DNA of 7,298 nt, taken from assembly GCA_964417785.1 (NCBI GenBank), contig CAYQJO010000215.1, positions 1 through 7,298 of the forward strand, in the 5' to 3' direction. Within the stretch, counting starts at the first letter, position 1. Each line of letters starts with the position of its first letter. Under the pieces are notes generated by a model, which was not told the origin of the DNA, made no database searches, and was given only the letters and a program-made list of their open reading frames with translations. Source of the stretch: DAOTUL01 sp034437435 (GTDB lineage: Bacteria; Chloroflexota; Anaerolineae; Aggregatilineales; Phototrophicaceae). The position numbers were made by a program, and so were the translations under genes. Below, in pieces: positions 1-6,791 of this stretch.

Positions 1-1228
1 CCGTCAGGCTGCCCTCTTCGTCAACGACCGGAATCTGGCCCCAGCCGCTTTCGACCATGACCTGCTCCAATGTCGAAACGGTGTCGTGTGGGCGCAGGGT
101 GACGACGCCACCGGCCATCACCTCACGCACAGTCGCCTGATTCAGACCATGTTCCAGCGCCCGGTCGGCATCGCGCCGGGTGAGCAGACCGACAACCGTG
201 CCGTTTTCCAGCACCGGGTAGCCTTCGTGACCGATGCGGCGCAGCCGGGGCATAATGTCGCTGATGGTCTCATTCGCTCTGACCGTCTGGATGCCAAATG
301 ACATCAAGTCGGCCACACGCACCGCCGGCTGGATATGGCGTTGGAGCTGCTCCCAGACGGCGCTGCGGGCAGCTCGCAGTGTTGGTGCGCTGATGTTGGC
401 CGCAGCCGCACGGGTATGACCACCGCCGCCGAAATAGCGGGCGACCGCCCCGAGGTCGATGGCATCACTGCGCCCCCGGCACACCATCTGGATCGCTTTG
501 GGCATTTTGACCACCACCACCAGACCATCCGGTTCCAGCAGGTTGCGCAGGCGGTGGGCCACACTGTTGATCTGGTAGACGTAGCGCGGCATTTCCACTG
601 AGGCGACGGTCACGGTGAACCCTTCGATCACACGGGTCTCGGTTGCGCCGATCAATTTGTCGAGAAGCACCTGCTGGCTGTCATCCAGCGGTGGTGAGAG
701 GAACTCCCGTACAGTGTCCAGTCCGGCCTGTTGTTCCAGCAGCCACGCTGCCGCCAGTACATCGCGGGGGTGGGTGATGTCGTAGGTCAGCGAGCCGGTA
801 TCGGAGTAAATACCCAGCATCATCACGGTTGCTTCCATGGCACTGACCGGGATATTCTGCGACCGAATCTGCTCCACCAGCAGGGTCGTGGCGGCCCCTA
901 CATCGTCGCCGGAAAAGGTCACATGGTCCTCGAATGTCCGCTCCTGCGGATGGTGGTCGATGATGAAGAGCGGTGTTTTTCGCTTTAAATTGCGTATGGC
1001 AGGCAGCTTCTGGGTATCCACCAGAATGATGCGCGAGACGCTGCCACCGCGCATATCGTCCCACGGAGTAAAGGGTAAACCGCTGCGATACAACGTGAGG
1101 AATTTCTCGACGTTGCGATTGAGTTTGCCGGGCAGCACCGGACGGGCCTGCGGATACAGCTTGTGGGCCGCCAGCATGGCGGCGATGCCATCAAAATCGG
1201 CGTTATCGTGGGTGAGGATAATCTGCAT
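1..1228 (-). CDS. DHH-family phosphoesterase with tandem CBS domains, 3' end cut by the window; probably the N-terminal part of a tRNA nucleotidyltransferase/poly(A)-polymerase-like protein
   Basis: An uninterrupted frame of 409 codons starts at ATG 1228 and runs off the left edge. Seen in the translation: DHH motif I HDNADFDG (H7, D11, D13), motif II DTQ (71-73), motif III DHH (91-93), motif IV GIYSDTGS (D143), the DHHA1 glycine motif GGGGH (267-271), then a CBS domain at about 303-360 and a second from about 367 to the edge. All metal-binding residues of the DHH class are present, so the phosphoesterase part should be active on a phosphodiester or short nucleotide. In bacteria such as Thermus, Aquifex and Chloroflexota this order normally continues into a nucleotidyltransferase head that adds A or CCA to tRNA 3' ends; that head would lie left of base 1 and is inferred. 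The gene is last of four co-directional genes, 7 nt after the lipoprotein stop, with only a weak upstream GGTGA. The alternative is a stand-alone NrnA-like nuclease with CBS domains. Confidence 0.88.
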   Translation of the reverse strand, partial: MQIILTHDNADFDGIAAMLAAHKLYPQARPVLPGKLNRNVEKFLTLYRSGLPFTPWDDMRGGSVSRIILVDTQKLPAIRNLKRKTPLFIIDHHPQERTFEDHVTFSGDDVGAATTLLVEQIRSQNIPVSAMEATVMMLGIYSDTGSLTYDITHPRDVLAAAWLLEQQAGLDTVREFLSPPLDDSQQVLLDKLIGATETRVIEGFTVTVASVEMPRYVYQINSVAHRLRNLLEPDGLVVVVKMPKAIQMVCRGRSDAIDLGAVARYFGGGGHTRAAAANISAPTLRAARSAVWEQLQRHIQPAVRVADLMSFGIQTVRANETISDIMPRLRRIGHEGYPVLENGTVVGLLTRRDADRALEHGLNQATVREVMAGGVVTLRPHDTVSTLEQVMVESGWGQIPVVDEEGSLT

Positions 1229-1235
1229 AAGGGTT

Positions 1236-2021
1236 TCACCATCGTGCCAGCGGCCAGCCACCCGGCGTCAGCGAGATGAACAGTTCCGGCACAGCCCGGT
1301 AGCTGATCGGCAGCGTATACAGGTCGCGTGTACGGTAGGTGTTCTGCCAGGTCTGGTGTTCGTCTCCGCGCGTCCAGGTCACGAGGGCGGCGTGAATCTC
1401 ACGGTTATCGATGGCGTCAGCCAGCGCATCGTTGTCCATCACTACCATCCGGGTGCGGATGTTGGCCGCCGTAAGCTGGGCCACGATCTGCTCGACACCG
1501 GGGACGTAGGCATGGCCGATCACCAGTTTCAACCCGTCCGGCTGGCCTAGATTCGCCAGTTGAACGCGCAGGTCCGCCGCTGTCGCCGTGTTGGCCGGAC
1601 CGATGGCGGCGGCACCGGCGATATTCAGACTGCCGAGGACGGCCAATGGATCGACCGCCTGCAACAGAATGTCGATCAGGGGTGGTTCCAGTGTTTCGCC
1701 ACTGACAAGCATTACCGTCGGCGTGATCTCAGAGCGAACCCATCCCGGCTGCTCACCATAGGCGACGATGATATCGTAAAGCAGGCCCGGTTCGCCGGGT
1801 TCACTTTCCGGTGCTAGCTGCTCCACCGCAGCCGAGGCCTGGATGCGGTCGATCTCAGCGATGTAACCAGCCGTATTGGCGGCCAATGCGTAACGGACGG
1901 GCGGAATGGCAGTCGGGGGTGGCGTCGGTGTCGGGGTTGTGGGAATGTCTACCGGGAAGGGTGTGGCATCGTCCTGGGTGCAGGCGGCCAGCACAATCAG
2001 CAGCATAACCACCCATTTCAT
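1236..2021 (-). CDS. Lipoprotein of unknown function with a possible substrate-binding-protein-like lobe
   Basis: A 261-residue protein starting MKWVVMLLIVLAACTQ: a short basic start, a hydrophobic segment and a lipobox LAAC with Cys14 as the expected lipidated residue. A Thr/Pro-rich linker (about 24-42) follows, then a soluble domain. The region around residues 150-235 (pDGLKLVIGHAYVPG, then an AANIRTRMVVMD-like strand, then HAALVTW) and the ending LTPGGWPL recall lobe II of family-5 peptide-binding proteins (SBP_bac_5), but 261 residues is about half of that family's usual length. This likeness is my reading by eye, not a search. Its ATG overlaps the stop of the preceding membrane-protein gene (ATGA, 2018-2021), so the two are probably translationally coupled; the DHH gene follows after 7 nt. 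Expected location is the outer face of the cytoplasmic membrane. The lipoprotein call is firm, the ligand-binding idea is weak. Confidence 0.85.
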   Translation of the reverse strand: MKWVVMLLIVLAACTQDDATPFPVDIPTTPTPTPPPTAIPPVRYALAANTAGYIAEIDRIQASAAVEQLAPESEPGEPGLLYDIIVAYGEQPGWVRSEITPTVMLVSGETLEPPLIDILLQAVDPLAVLGSLNIAGAAAIGPANTATAADLRVQLANLGQPDGLKLVIGHAYVPGVEQIVAQLTAANIRTRMVVMDNDALADAIDNREIHAALVTWTRGDEHQTWQNTYRTRDLYTLPISYRAVPELFISLTPGGWPLARW

Positions 2022-2410
2022 GCCGCATCGATCCAGGGGCCTACAATCTCCCGTGTCACCATGCTGACCGCAACGGATGCGTTGAAAAATGCCAGCAGCG
2101 CAAACGCCAGCCCGGCCCGCCGGTCGTCACGTCCGTGCAGCAGGGTGAACAATCCCGGCATGATGACCATCAGGAAGGCCATGTAAAGGAAATACAACCA
2201 TAGACGTCCATCACGCGGCTCCATGCCCTGGAGCGTCAGCACGATACCGATCACCAGGGTGACACCGACCAGTAGAGCGTAGGTGAATATCGCTCCCCAG
2301 AAGTTGCCGGAGACCGGCTCGCCACGTCCGGCCTGCACGGCAGCCCAGAGACCGAGGAGGACCGAGTACAGAATCTGGGCGTTAAAGAAAATGCCGTGAA
2401 TTTCGCTCAA
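2018..2410 (-). CDS. Small four-helix integral membrane protein, function unknown
   Basis: A 130-residue, strongly hydrophobic protein with four likely membrane segments at about residues 7-26, 38-62, 70-92 and 102-122. A short charged stretch (MEPRDGR) separates the second and third helices and HGRDDRR separates the third and fourth. I recognise no catalytic motif or family. The start must be TTG at 2410: the frame has an in-frame TGA at 2429-2431, no ATG or GTG lies between that stop and the first helix, and a partial ribosome binding site GGGA sits 7 nt upstream. The UbiA-family stop codon ends 1 nt before it, and its own stop overlaps the lipoprotein start, so it is embedded in the operon. 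It may be a partner of the prenyltransferase or of the lipoprotein; that is inferred from position only. Confidence 0.8.
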   Translation of the reverse strand: MSEIHGIFFNAQILYSVLLGLWAAVQAGRGEPVSGNFWGAIFTYALLVGVTLVIGIVLTLQGMEPRDGRLWLYFLYMAFLMVIMPGLFTLLHGRDDRRAGLAFALLAFFNASVAVSMVTREIVGPWIDAA

Positions 2411-2411
2411 T

Positions 2412-3344
2412 CTAGAATCCCAGGTTGATCAGAATCTCGGCTTGTTCGCCCAGGACGTAAACCAGCCAGGCGATGATCGTCATATTCAGCACCATCAACG
2501 CTTGAATTTGCATACCGCCGCTGGCATCGACGGCCTGTCCACCGCGCATATCAGTCCCCGGTTTGAAGAAAGAACTGACGATGACGCTCAAGATCAGTGC
2601 CACACCGACACCAAACGGGAAAACCGAATTGAAAATAGCAATTGCCAGACTGACGGCGGCCAAACCAATCGATAGATACATCATCCGGCGGGTGTTGGTC
2701 TCGCCCAGCATGATGGCGGTGTTGTGTAGACCGGCCTGCTTGTCCATATCGAAGTCACGAAGCTGGTTATAAAGCTGTCCGTATACCGAGAATAGGGTCG
2801 CGCCGCCTGCCACAAACCACACCACACCCGGCGAATTGTCGTAGATGAAGTATCCAGCCAGCAGCAGCAGACCGCTCAACATGAGCGAGTGAGAGACAAT
2901 ATCCGTAATCGGCCATGCTTTGAGACGAACCGGTCGCCATGAATAGAGATGGGAGAGCAGCAGGGTTGCGATGCCAATGCCGAGGACATGCAAACCGCCC
3001 AATGCATACATGATAAGAGTCAGCGCAGCCACAACGCGGCAGGCAGCATAACCGAAACGCCGGGTTATCTCCCCTGTGGTGATCGGGTTGCGGGCTGCTC
3101 GTTCTGGATCGACTGCATCGTCGGGTGCGTCTTCGATGTCGTTAATCATAAACGCATAGGCGACGGCCAGAATATTCGCGGCAATCACCGCTGCCAGACG
3201 CCAATCCAGCATGATATTGTGTGGACTGGCTGCCAGCAGCGCCCCCAGAATAGTCAACGGAATGGTAAACGGAACGAATTCCTTCCACCGAGTCAAACGG
3301 ACCAGGCCACGCAGTTGCCGCTGTACCGAGTCATGTTGGTTCAC
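2412..3344 (-). CDS. UbiA-family membrane prenyltransferase
   Basis: An intramembrane prenyltransferase of about 310 residues that should move a polyprenyl group from its diphosphate to an acceptor (a quinone ring, (bacterio)chlorophyllide, haem or glycerol phosphate). Both Asp-rich motifs that bind Mg-diphosphate are present: NDIEDAPDD at 68-76 (N68, D72, D76) followed by RNP, and RDFDMDK at 196-202 (D197, D201). Several hydrophobic helices lie between and after them, and the length fits the family. The window does not reveal the acceptor: no quinone, chlorophyll or lipid gene is adjacent. I chose GTG 3344 because GGGGG lies 5 nt upstream; the frame also allows TTG 3374, which adds 10 residues without a visible ribosome binding site. 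It is first of the four-gene minus-strand operon, divergent from the M1 peptidase gene, and ends 1 nt before the next gene. Confidence 0.9.
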   Translation of the reverse strand: MNQHDSVQRQLRGLVRLTRWKEFVPFTIPLTILGALLAASPHNIMLDWRLAAVIAANILAVAYAFMINDIEDAPDDAVDPERAARNPITTGEITRRFGYAACRVVAALTLIMYALGGLHVLGIGIATLLLSHLYSWRPVRLKAWPITDIVSHSLMLSGLLLLAGYFIYDNSPGVVWFVAGGATLFSVYGQLYNQLRDFDMDKQAGLHNTAIMLGETNTRRMMYLSIGLAAVSLAIAIFNSVFPFGVGVALILSVIVSSFFKPGTDMRGGQAVDASGGMQIQALMVLNMTIIAWLVYVLGEQAEILINLGF

Positions 3345-3440
3345 ACAAACCCCCAAAAAACGCCACCCTATCAATACCGTTTAAGATAACACAAACAGCC
3401 TCAAGTTGTTACGGTGCAGTTCGTGATGTATGATTTTGCT
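3345..3440. promoter_or_regulatory. Divergent intergenic region between the UbiA-family gene and the M1 peptidase gene
   Basis: The two transcription units diverge here. The rightward promoter is clear (see the separate entry). For the leftward operon I find no convincing -35/-10 pair; TTGAGG (minus strand, about 3402-3407) is a possible -35, but no good -10 lies at the right distance. The region is more AT-rich than the flanking genes. Confidence 0.5.
3406..3434 (+). promoter_or_regulatory. Sigma-70-type promoter for the M1 peptidase gene, apparently giving a leaderless mRNA
   Basis: The -35 is TTGTTA (3406-3411, 4 of 6 consensus), the spacer is exactly 17 nt, and the -10 is TATGAT (3429-3434, 5 of 6). 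Six bases (TTTGCT) separate the -10 from ATG 3441, so transcription should begin at or next to the A of the start codon. No ribosome binding site precedes that ATG. This is the known arrangement of leaderless genes in, for example, Deinococcus. Confidence 0.65.
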
Positions 3441-4901
3441 ATGCTCAGACAATACATTCTTTTGCTCATTTTGTTGGTCAGTTGTGCCGGGACTCCTGTG
3501 CTGCCGGCAACCGCCGAACCGGTGCCTCAAATGCTGATGACTCAACGCCAGTTACAGCCCATTAATCGTCCGCAGTTGCAGGCTGAATCCTGCGATGAAA
3601 CCCTCGACCGGCACCAGATTGTGGCCGATATCGACTATGCGGCGCATATGGTACAGGTCGAACAATACAGCACCGTTGTCAACCCGCTGGACCACGATAT
3701 GGATACGCTGGTATTCAACATCGAAGCCAATCGCTGGGGCGGTGACACCTTCTCCGGGCTGGAAGTGACCCTCAACAACGAAACAGCAGACTACCACCTG
3801 GAAGGCAAGCGTTTGACCCTGGCACTGCCGGAAGCGCTCGAACCCGGTTGTGCGATTCCGGTGACGTTGAATTTTCGTCTGGCAGTTCCGCGTGTCGGGG
3901 CGCGGTTTTTGGCGTCGAAGGGTTTCTTCGGCTTCACCGACCGCCAGTTGAATCTGGGTCACTGGCTGCCGACCGTCGCTGTTTACGATGGCGACGATTG
4001 GGTCACGCGGACGCCCTCGCTGATCGGGGAACAGGATATTGCCCATCTGGCCGACTGGGAGGTGTCGCTGAATGTGATGAACGCGCCGGATAGTCTGGTG
4101 GTGGCGGCACCTGGATTAGGGACGCAGATCAGCCGAACGAGTTGGCGTTTTATCCATCATAGAGCGCGAGAGTTCAGTGTCAGCCTCAGTGATGCGTTTA
4201 TCGTTACACAACGTGATCTGGATACCGGTGTGACGCTGGAACTCTATGTTTTTGCCGACAATGCCGCGTCGGTTCACGCACTCGATGTCGCAGAGAAGAG
4301 CTTTGCGATGTATACCGACCTGTTTGGCGACTATCTCTACGACCGGGTAGTGGTGGTGGAGGGCGATTTTCCTGATGGCATGGAGTTCGCCGGTATGGTG
4401 TTTGTCAGCACCAGTTGGTTTACGTCGTATACCGGCGATCCGGCCAGCTACCTCACGCTGATTACCGCGCACGAACTGGCGCACCAATGGTGGTATGCTC
4501 GCGTGGGCAATGACCCGGCCATGTATCCCTGGCTGGACGAATCGCTGGCGACCTACAGCGAGTATATCTACCTGGAAGAATACTATCCAGAACTGAAAGA
4601 CTGGTGGTGGTGGTTCCGCGTGGAGCAGTATTATCCGCAGGGATTTGTCGATAGCAACATATATGCCTATAGCTCAATACGGGAGTATATCAACGCCAGC
4701 TATCTGCGCGGGGCGCAGATGATGCACAGTCTGCGCCAGGACATCGGTACGGATGACTTCTTCCAACTGCTGGCAGATTATGCAGCGGCAGGCAGTGGCA
4801 AGGTGGTCGTGCCGTCGCTGTTCTGGTCACTGCTCACCGATGAACAGCGTATCCTCACTGAAGAGACACGAAAGCTGTATCTGAGGCAATCCGATGGATG
4901 A
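3441..4901 (+). CDS. M1-family zinc metallopeptidase (aminopeptidase N-like) lipoprotein
   Basis: A zinc peptidase expected to remove N-terminal residues from peptides outside the cytoplasm. Seen: HELAH at 344-348 followed by 18 residues and then Glu367 in LDESLATY, the complete HExxH-x18-E zinc site of gluzincins; GMEFAG at 313-318 in the place of the M1 exopeptidase motif GxMEN; and YLRGAQ with Tyr421 at the catalytic-tyrosine position. An N-terminal beta-rich domain covers about 40-220. At 486 residues it is shorter than four-domain M1 enzymes, lacking the long C-terminal helical domain. The start at ATG 3441 gives MLRQYILLLILLVSC, a lipoprotein signal with Cys15; GTG 3414, GTG 3423 and ATG 3426 are in frame but would lie upstream of the predicted transcript start. 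A run of four Trp (388-391) is unusual. The stop overlaps the next gene by 8 nt. The loss of Asn in GxMEN leaves strict aminopeptidase activity uncertain. Confidence 0.93.
   Translation: MLRQYILLLILLVSCAGTPVLPATAEPVPQMLMTQRQLQPINRPQLQAESCDETLDRHQIVADIDYAAHMVQVEQYSTVVNPLDHDMDTLVFNIEANRWGGDTFSGLEVTLNNETADYHLEGKRLTLALPEALEPGCAIPVTLNFRLAVPRVGARFLASKGFFGFTDRQLNLGHWLPTVAVYDGDDWVTRTPSLIGEQDIAHLADWEVSLNVMNAPDSLVVAAPGLGTQISRTSWRFIHHRAREFSVSLSDAFIVTQRDLDTGVTLELYVFADNAASVHALDVAEKSFAMYTDLFGDYLYDRVVVVEGDFPDGMEFAGMVFVSTSWFTSYTGDPASYLTLITAHELAHQWWYARVGNDPAMYPWLDESLATYSEYIYLEEYYPELKDWWWWFRVEQYYPQGFVDSNIYAYSSIREYINASYLRGAQMMHSLRQDIGTDDFFQLLADYAAAGSGKVVVPSLFWSLLTDEQRILTEETRKLYLRQSDG
4883..4886 (+). promoter_or_regulatory. 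Ribosome binding site of the small membrane protein gene
   Basis: GAGG lies 7 nt before ATG 4894, inside the last codons of the peptidase gene. It supports that start and hence the 8-nt gene overlap. Confidence 0.7.
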
Positions 4902-5271
4902 ATTCCTGACCACTTCGCTGGCCTGTCTGTGCATGGTTGCATACGGTTTTGCCAGCCTGAACAGTGTGCGCCAGCTTCGCCAACGGAAAGCCATGATCGT
5001 GAAGCGCCGGTCATTCACCGATATGACAACGGTGCCACTGACGGGTACCCCCGCCGTAATCTACGCCCTGACACAATTATTGAGCGGTCTGGTCATTGTC
5101 GCCGGGGCAGCAGTCGGCGGTACACGCGGCAATCTGACGATCATTCTGCTGACCTTTGCGGTCGGCTGGCTGATCGGTACAGCCGGAGCCAGAATGGCTC
5201 GCTATATTGCCAGGGGCGAACCAGAACTGGGGCCGGTGGTCGAAGGTGAACTGGTCGATGACGAATCCTGA
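4894..5271 (+). CDS. Small three-helix membrane protein, function unknown
   Basis: A 125-residue protein with likely membrane segments at about 4-21, 51-75 and 79-100, a basic loop after the first helix (RQLRQRKAMIVKRR, about 26-39) and an acidic tail (EPELGPVVEGELVDDES). By the positive-inside rule the basic loop should be cytoplasmic. I recognise no family or motif. The start at ATG 4894 is backed by GAGG 7 nt upstream and overlaps the M1 peptidase gene by 8 nt, so translation is probably coupled. It is the last gene of this rightward unit and converges with the tatC operon; no strong terminator separates them. A helper or anchor role for the peptidase is possible but rests on position alone. 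Confidence 0.8.
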   Translation: MDEFLTTSLACLCMVAYGFASLNSVRQLRQRKAMIVKRRSFTDMTTVPLTGTPAVIYALTQLLSGLVIVAGAAVGGTRGNLTIILLTFAVGWLIGTAGARMARYIARGEPELGPVVEGELVDDES

Positions 5272-5287
5272 AGATTCAGCCTGATCG

Positions 5288-5517
5288 TCACTTCGCATTC
5301 TCCTCGTAGAACATGTCGATGATGGCGTTTTTGTGCGCGGATCGAGTCGTCGTGAAGTTGGGCGATGATCTCCGCCAGCGCCGGGTTATGGACGTTGCCG
5401 CCGAAATGGGCGCGGCGCAAGGGCTGTCTGTGTGCTGATGCTGCGGAAACGGATCAGCGTTTTGAACTCATCCAGGAAGCGCTGGGCATAGGTTTCTGCA
5501 TAATCGTGCGGGTTCAT
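5288..5517 (-). pseudogene. Decayed remnant of an M20-family metallopeptidase gene
   Basis: An ATG at 5517 overlaps the tatC stop as ATGA, the usual sign of a coupled downstream gene. It opens with MNPHDYAETYAQRFLDEFK and then TLIRFRSIST, which matches the start of M20 dipeptidases (RFLDELKxLLRIPSxST). This frame stops at about codon 44. In another frame, about 5345-5414, the segment HFGGNVHNPALAEIIAQLHDD resembles the lid/dimerisation domain of the same family (HxGxFGGxVxNP...AxLHD). The metal-binding and catalytic segments between and after them are absent, so the gene (normally about 450 codons) has lost most of its length by internal deletion plus frame breaks. A third frame ends AHKNAIIDMFYEENAK and stops at 5288-5290; I do not recognise it. 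The similarity is by eye. An assembly error is unlikely to explain the large missing parts. Confidence 0.7.
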
Positions 5518-6290
5518 TGTCGGGCCATTCGACTGCCGATGGTGACGAGGAGAATGCTAAAAAGATACAGACCAAGCAGAGGTCCCATCACCAGAAACAT
5601 ATTGACCGGGTCTACTGTCGGTGTAATAAACGCCGCCGCCACTGCCGCGCCGATGATGGCGACGCGCCAGTTCTCCATCAACGCTCGTGCGGTGACCAAT
5701 CCCAACAGCGACAGAACAAACAGGATCAGCGGAATCTCAAAGGCCACACCCATCCAGAACAGCAGTGCGGTGACAAAGCTGAGATACTGGTCGGCGGTCC
5801 ATTCTGGCTGGAAAATGTCGGACTGGAAGCCTTCGAGAAAGCCAACCGCTGGCGGGATCAATACGAACCAGGCGAAGGCGACACCGATCAGGAACAGGCC
5901 GGTAATGGCGGGCAGTGACCGCAGCAGATAGCGGCGTTCTCGGCGCGTAAGACCGGGAATGATGAACATCAATATCTGATAGGTGACAACCGGGCTGGCG
6001 ACGATGCCGCCAACCATCAGGCTGACGCGCAGATAGGCGACAATGGCTCCCGTCGGTCCCAGGATCACCAGTTGGCGGCCCTCCTCCGGGTAAAGGTCGG
6101 AGTAGGGTTGAATCAGATATTCGAGCGTGAATCCGGCGATGATAAACCCCAGGACTGCGCCCAGTACAACGACCAGCATCGACCGCAGCAGACGGTCACG
6201 CAGTTCAGCCAGATGCTCGAACAGCCCCATACGGAGTTCATGACCGTCTTCTTCGATCTCGGTATCTGGCGGTTGCAGGCGCGTTCCCAT
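5514..6290 (-). CDS. tatC: Sec-independent protein translocase subunit TatC
   Basis: The multispanning core of the twin-arginine translocase, which recognises RR signal peptides and carries folded proteins across the cytoplasmic membrane together with TatA. The 258-residue protein has six likely membrane helices and the family hallmarks: HLAELRDRL at 26-34, Pro62 in the first periplasmic loop, YQILMFIIPGLTRRERR at 104-120 with Glu118 at the conserved cytoplasmic signal-peptide site (E103 in E. coli), FEIPLI at 184-189, and TPTVDPVN at 224-231 with Asp228. Length is normal; a short acidic N-terminal extension precedes the first motif. Start ATG 6290 is supported by GGAG (6300-6303), 9 nt upstream and overlapping the end of nusB. 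The gap from nusB is 6 nt and the stop overlaps the start of the M20 remnant. No tatA is in the window, so it must lie elsewhere. Confidence 0.96.
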   Translation of the reverse strand: MGTRLQPPDTEIEEDGHELRMGLFEHLAELRDRLLRSMLVVVLGAVLGFIIAGFTLEYLIQPYSDLYPEEGRQLVILGPTGAIVAYLRVSLMVGGIVASPVVTYQILMFIIPGLTRRERRYLLRSLPAITGLFLIGVAFAWFVLIPPAVGFLEGFQSDIFQPEWTADQYLSFVTALLFWMGVAFEIPLILFVLSLLGLVTARALMENWRVAIIGAAVAAAFITPTVDPVNMFLVMGPLLGLYLFSILLVTIGSRMARQ

Positions 6291-6296
6291 TTTTGT

Positions 6297-6791
6297 TTAC
6301 TCCAGCATGATTTTCAGGGTTTCGGGATCATCCACGATAGCACCGAGTACGCCATTGACAAACCGTGACGAGCCTTCTGCACCGAACAGCTTTGCCAGCC
6401 GGACCGCCTCATCAATGGCGACCTTGACCGGTGTGCGTTTGACGATGGTAAATTCATAAATGGCGATGCGCAGAATGTTACGGTCGATGATGGCGACCTG
6501 ACTCAGCGGCCATTCCGGGGCGAAATGCTGGATAACGCGATCCAGGCGTTCATGTTGTGCCAGAATGCCGACCACCATTTCCTGGATATAGGTCCACATG
6601 CGTTGGGGCAGAGTATGGTACAAAAGCTGCGAGTCGATCACGCTGCCGATGGGATGGGAGGTGCTATCGAGTTCGTATAGCACTTGCAGAACGACTCGTC
6701 GAGCCGTGCTGCGCTCATTAACGGCTTCTGGCTGCTCGACAATTTCGTGCGATATGACATCTTCAGGATCAAAATACGGTATGTGGCTCAT
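6297..6791 (-). CDS. nusB: Transcription antitermination factor NusB
   Basis: An RNA-binding all-helical protein that with NusE/S10 binds boxA RNA and helps rRNA operons resist termination. The 164-residue protein shows the NusB fold signatures: ARRVVLQVLYELD at about 30-42, a middle helix around EMVVGIL, the motif VAIIDRNILRIAIYEF, then TPVKVAIDEAVRLAKLFGAEGSSRFVNGVLGAI near the C-terminus, where the conserved F-VNGVL segment is intact. An acidic extension of about 28 residues precedes the core, making it longer than the usual 130-145. The start is ATG 6791; only a weak GGTAG lies 4 nt upstream. It is first gene of the unit nusB-tatC-(M20 remnant), and its last codons carry the tatC ribosome binding site. 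Its promoter should lie in the AT-rich region to the right. Confidence 0.95.
   Translation of the reverse strand: MSHIPYFDPEDVISHEIVEQPEAVNERSTARRVVLQVLYELDSTSHPIGSVIDSQLLYHTLPQRMWTYIQEMVVGILAQHERLDRVIQHFAPEWPLSQVAIIDRNILRIAIYEFTIVKRTPVKVAIDEAVRLAKLFGAEGSSRFVNGVLGAIVDDPETLKIMLE

Noticed and set aside
837..1550. A 237-codon plus-strand ORF
   Set aside because: It runs antisense through the end of the lipoprotein gene and the start of the DHH gene, whose motifs are clear on the minus strand. Its translation has no family likeness.
3414..3440. GTG 3414 as the start of the M1 peptidase
   Set aside because: It lies upstream of the -10 box, has no clear ribosome binding site, and puts extra residues before an otherwise ideal lipoprotein signal.
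3552..4046. A 164-codon minus-strand ORF
   Set aside because: It is antisense to the M1 peptidase N-terminal domain, and the translation is low-likelihood protein sequence.
5259..5290. Bidirectional terminator between the small membrane gene and the M20 relic
   Set aside because: GAATC/GATTC (5263-5277) with flanking TGAC/GTCA can fold, but the inner stem is only 5 bp and AT-rich and there is no T-run on either side.
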